Shown: one piece after another, positions 62,157 through 64,000 of the stretch | Layout of the letters: each line of letters begins with the position of its first letter | How positions within the stretch are numbered: position 1 is the first letter of the stretch | Assembly (NCBI RefSeq): GCF_021018895.1 | Contig: NC_079371.1 | Coordinates: 11,330,001 to 11,394,000, forward strand | DNA length: 64,000 nt | From: Seriola aureovittata | Taxonomy: Eukaryota > Chordata > Actinopteri > Carangiformes > Carangidae | Reading direction: 5' to 3' | Translations under genes and position numbers: made by a program | The notes under the pieces: model-generated | What the model was told of the DNA's origin: nothing | What the model saw: only the letters and a program-made list of their open reading frames with translations | The model's database searches: none

Positions 62157-63858
62157 CACACTGATTGAAATGCATTATGGCTAAATAAGCCATATGTGAA
62201 ACTGCATGAGGTTTTCAGGATTCATTAAGGTTGCACAGCTGTAAATTCAATTATGGTGAAAAAGAAAGACAGCAGGAGAGACCGAGTTGACTGTACGAAA
62301 TAAAAATGGAAAGTGTTGTTGACAATAAGCTCATTAGGATTCTGTCTGTGGCAAAACAGCTGAGTAAAGTGGACATTTGCCTGTGATCTATTCCGTGCTG
62401 CAAGAGCTGTGTGATGCAGAGACCACTCAGGCCACACAGCAAAAATAACTCCATCTGAAATTTTTGTTAGCTATTAAGCCTTAAAAGAATTGTTTTCTTC
62501 AAACAAGTGAAAGAATCTGCATTAGGAGTATTTCAGCCTGTTTGCAAAACAAGTCATCTAGTTTTCTATAAATGGGTGGCAGCATCTTGAAAGAACAGGG
62601 ATTAAAGTTATGAAGTGAGAGAAGTTATTCAGAGAGCCCTGGGTTTTTGAAGTAAAAGTCATGTCCATTTCTTGCATATTTTAGGTAAGTGACATCTCGA
62701 GCACTTCAAACTCTTCTGGTTAAATCATCAGCAACTGCATTTCTAAATATTTGGAGCTTTGATAAAAAGTCAAGAGCATCAGCTCGATAACATAAAAGCT
62801 TAGAGCTGCTAAAGCTGCCAAACTAGTAGATAAATTTGTATTAACTGTGAATCAAATGTCTACTTGTAATGTGAAAGGTTTCCCTTATAGTGTCAAAATA
62901 AAAGAATTATCATTACCCGAGTCCCATCATCCTCTGCTCTACCTTTATGGTGCTATTCAGTTCATTGTTTTGGTTTGCTTTCACTACTGTTATAGCACTA
63001 TTTCCAGAGGTTTCCAGCTGTTTTCAGCAGATAGCTCTGATGACTGTAATGTAGTATTTAGAAACTACAGAGCCAGACATTTCCCTCAGGAGTTGGTGGA
63101 GACCAAAACAGAGCTAAAATGAGGGTGAGTTTTGGACTTAACATTCATCAGAAACATGGCATCAAATACTGTAAATAAGCAGCTGTTTGCTAAGATCTTT
63201 CTCGATGTTGTGTTTTCAGTTTGTTGTGCTGCCCCCAAGTGGCCAATAAAATTAAATAAATGCAACTGAGCATCTTGATCAGAAAGATCCAATCACCAAG
63301 CTTAGAATCCTTTTACATGCAACATGAATGGTTAGCTGACATTAAAATCACTCGCTGCGAAAACCTAATAATACATTTAGCCGTTTAACTTCAGATCACC
63401 ATCAGATTCTGGATCAATTTAGATCATTTCAGCAACTATGGTGCAGTATTTTGTTCCCAGTTGCAACAACAAATTATTCTGGATTTGTGACAGTTTTTAT
63501 TTGCTCAGCTTCTTCACGGCAGAGGTGGCTGAGGCTTGATGGTGTCGTAGTATTTAATGTTTTAAGTATTATTAAGTGTTAAAACTCAATAATGGACTAA
63601 ATTAATTTAGAGGGGATTTTTCCAGTGTGGATGTTCATGGGAACTAAGTGGCTACTGTAGGGCTGACCCAGTCATACAGTATCACTTCTAGACAGGGACA
63701 AAGGAGGACACAATGAGGACAGCACACAGACTTGCATGCATTAACACACAAATTAAAACACAGAATAATATTTTCAGACCATTAGCTGACGCTTCACTGC
63801 TGCTCCAGCAGCACTCCACTCATCATACAGTTGAATGAAAAGCATAACCATTACTCAC
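62151..63858. other. unique noncoding sequence
   Basis: 62170-62440 is non-repetitive with homeodomain-like ATTA cores. A plus-strand donor-like TTTTAG GTAAGTGAC at 62685 has no open frame before it. No exon called. Confidence 0.35.
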
Positions 63859-63974
63859 CTGATGCTAGAATCCACAATGCGTTCCAATAACACTTCCCCT
63901 CTTCCACCCCCAGCGGTAATGATGTTAATGTCAGCTGAACTTATTTCATCTCTGAGCTCTTGCTTCAAAGCCAT
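63859..63974 (-). CDS. candidate coding exon, possibly with the start codon
   Basis: On the minus strand a T-rich tract ending in GAAAAG precedes ATGG, and the open segment ends at ATCAG followed by the strong donor GTGAGTAATG. It holds 38 codons plus two bases (116 nt, phase 2 out) and begins MALKQELRDEISSADI. It continues with an AGGGRGEVLLERIV stretch. The ATG has A at -3 and G at +4, so this could be a first coding exon or an internal exon starting in phase 0. Only 26 bases of upstream sequence lie in the window. Synonymous-looking codon use and the strong donor support coding. I do not recognise the protein family. It could be the 5' part of the same minus-strand gene as the candidates at 57.2 and 28.0 kb. 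Confidence 0.5.
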
Positions 63975-64000
63975 CTTTTCAGGGCAAAAAACAAAAAGAA

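Noticed and set aside
1..64000. CRISPR arrays, rRNA genes, operons or phage genes
   Set aside because: None seen; the sequence is animal-like with introns and interspersed repeats.

Overview
The window looks like nuclear DNA from a teleost fish. It is AT-rich and has no operons or compact genes. It carries many CA/GT, CT and AT microsatellites and decayed copies of fish-type repeats: L1/Tx1-like, Rex-like and L2/CR1-like LINEs, a Tc1 transposase relic, LTR pieces, MITEs and short interspersed repeats. Several repeat families were recognised from memory of their fish consensus sequences; no search was run. No complete gene is visible. Most long open reading frames appear to be chance openings in repeats or introns.

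The only plausible gene content is a set of short minus-strand segments that stay open between reasonable splice sites: 63859-63974 (with an ATG in good context), 57089-57279 (an FN3-like end with DTDWSEPL), 54826-54912, 37971-38044 and 27933-28088 (one membrane-spanning helix and a basic tail), plus coding-like stretches at 23337-23748. Read from right to left they would suit an intron-rich gene for a single-pass membrane protein. The exon phases do not all agree, so some are false or exons are missing. I could not name the gene.

Layout. 1-7.1 kb: repeat fragments, including pieces of one abundant fish repeat on both strands, and unique sequence. 7.1-10.9 kb: mostly unique, with small simple repeats. 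11-14 kb: an L1-like relic, a CpG-richer unknown block, an L2/Rex-like LINE 3' end and a short-repeat fragment. 16 kb: a second LINE reverse-transcriptase relic with FADD. 17-26 kb: mostly unique, with an LTR-like block at 24.5-25.2 kb. 27-28 kb: an inverted repeat pair and the membrane exon. 32.6 and 37.0 kb: a ~213 bp direct duplication. 35.3-37 kb: a Tc1 relic and other repeats. 40.8-43.7 kb: LINE relics split by a probable solo LTR. 44-52 kb: microsatellites and unique sequence. 53.0-53.5 kb: a MITE with long inverted ends beside a half copy. 54-64 kb: candidate exons in largely unique, AT-rich sequence.

The strongest unexplained observations are the direct duplication with its conserved hairpin, the minus-strand exon set, the solo LTR with a 4-bp target duplication, and the MITE.
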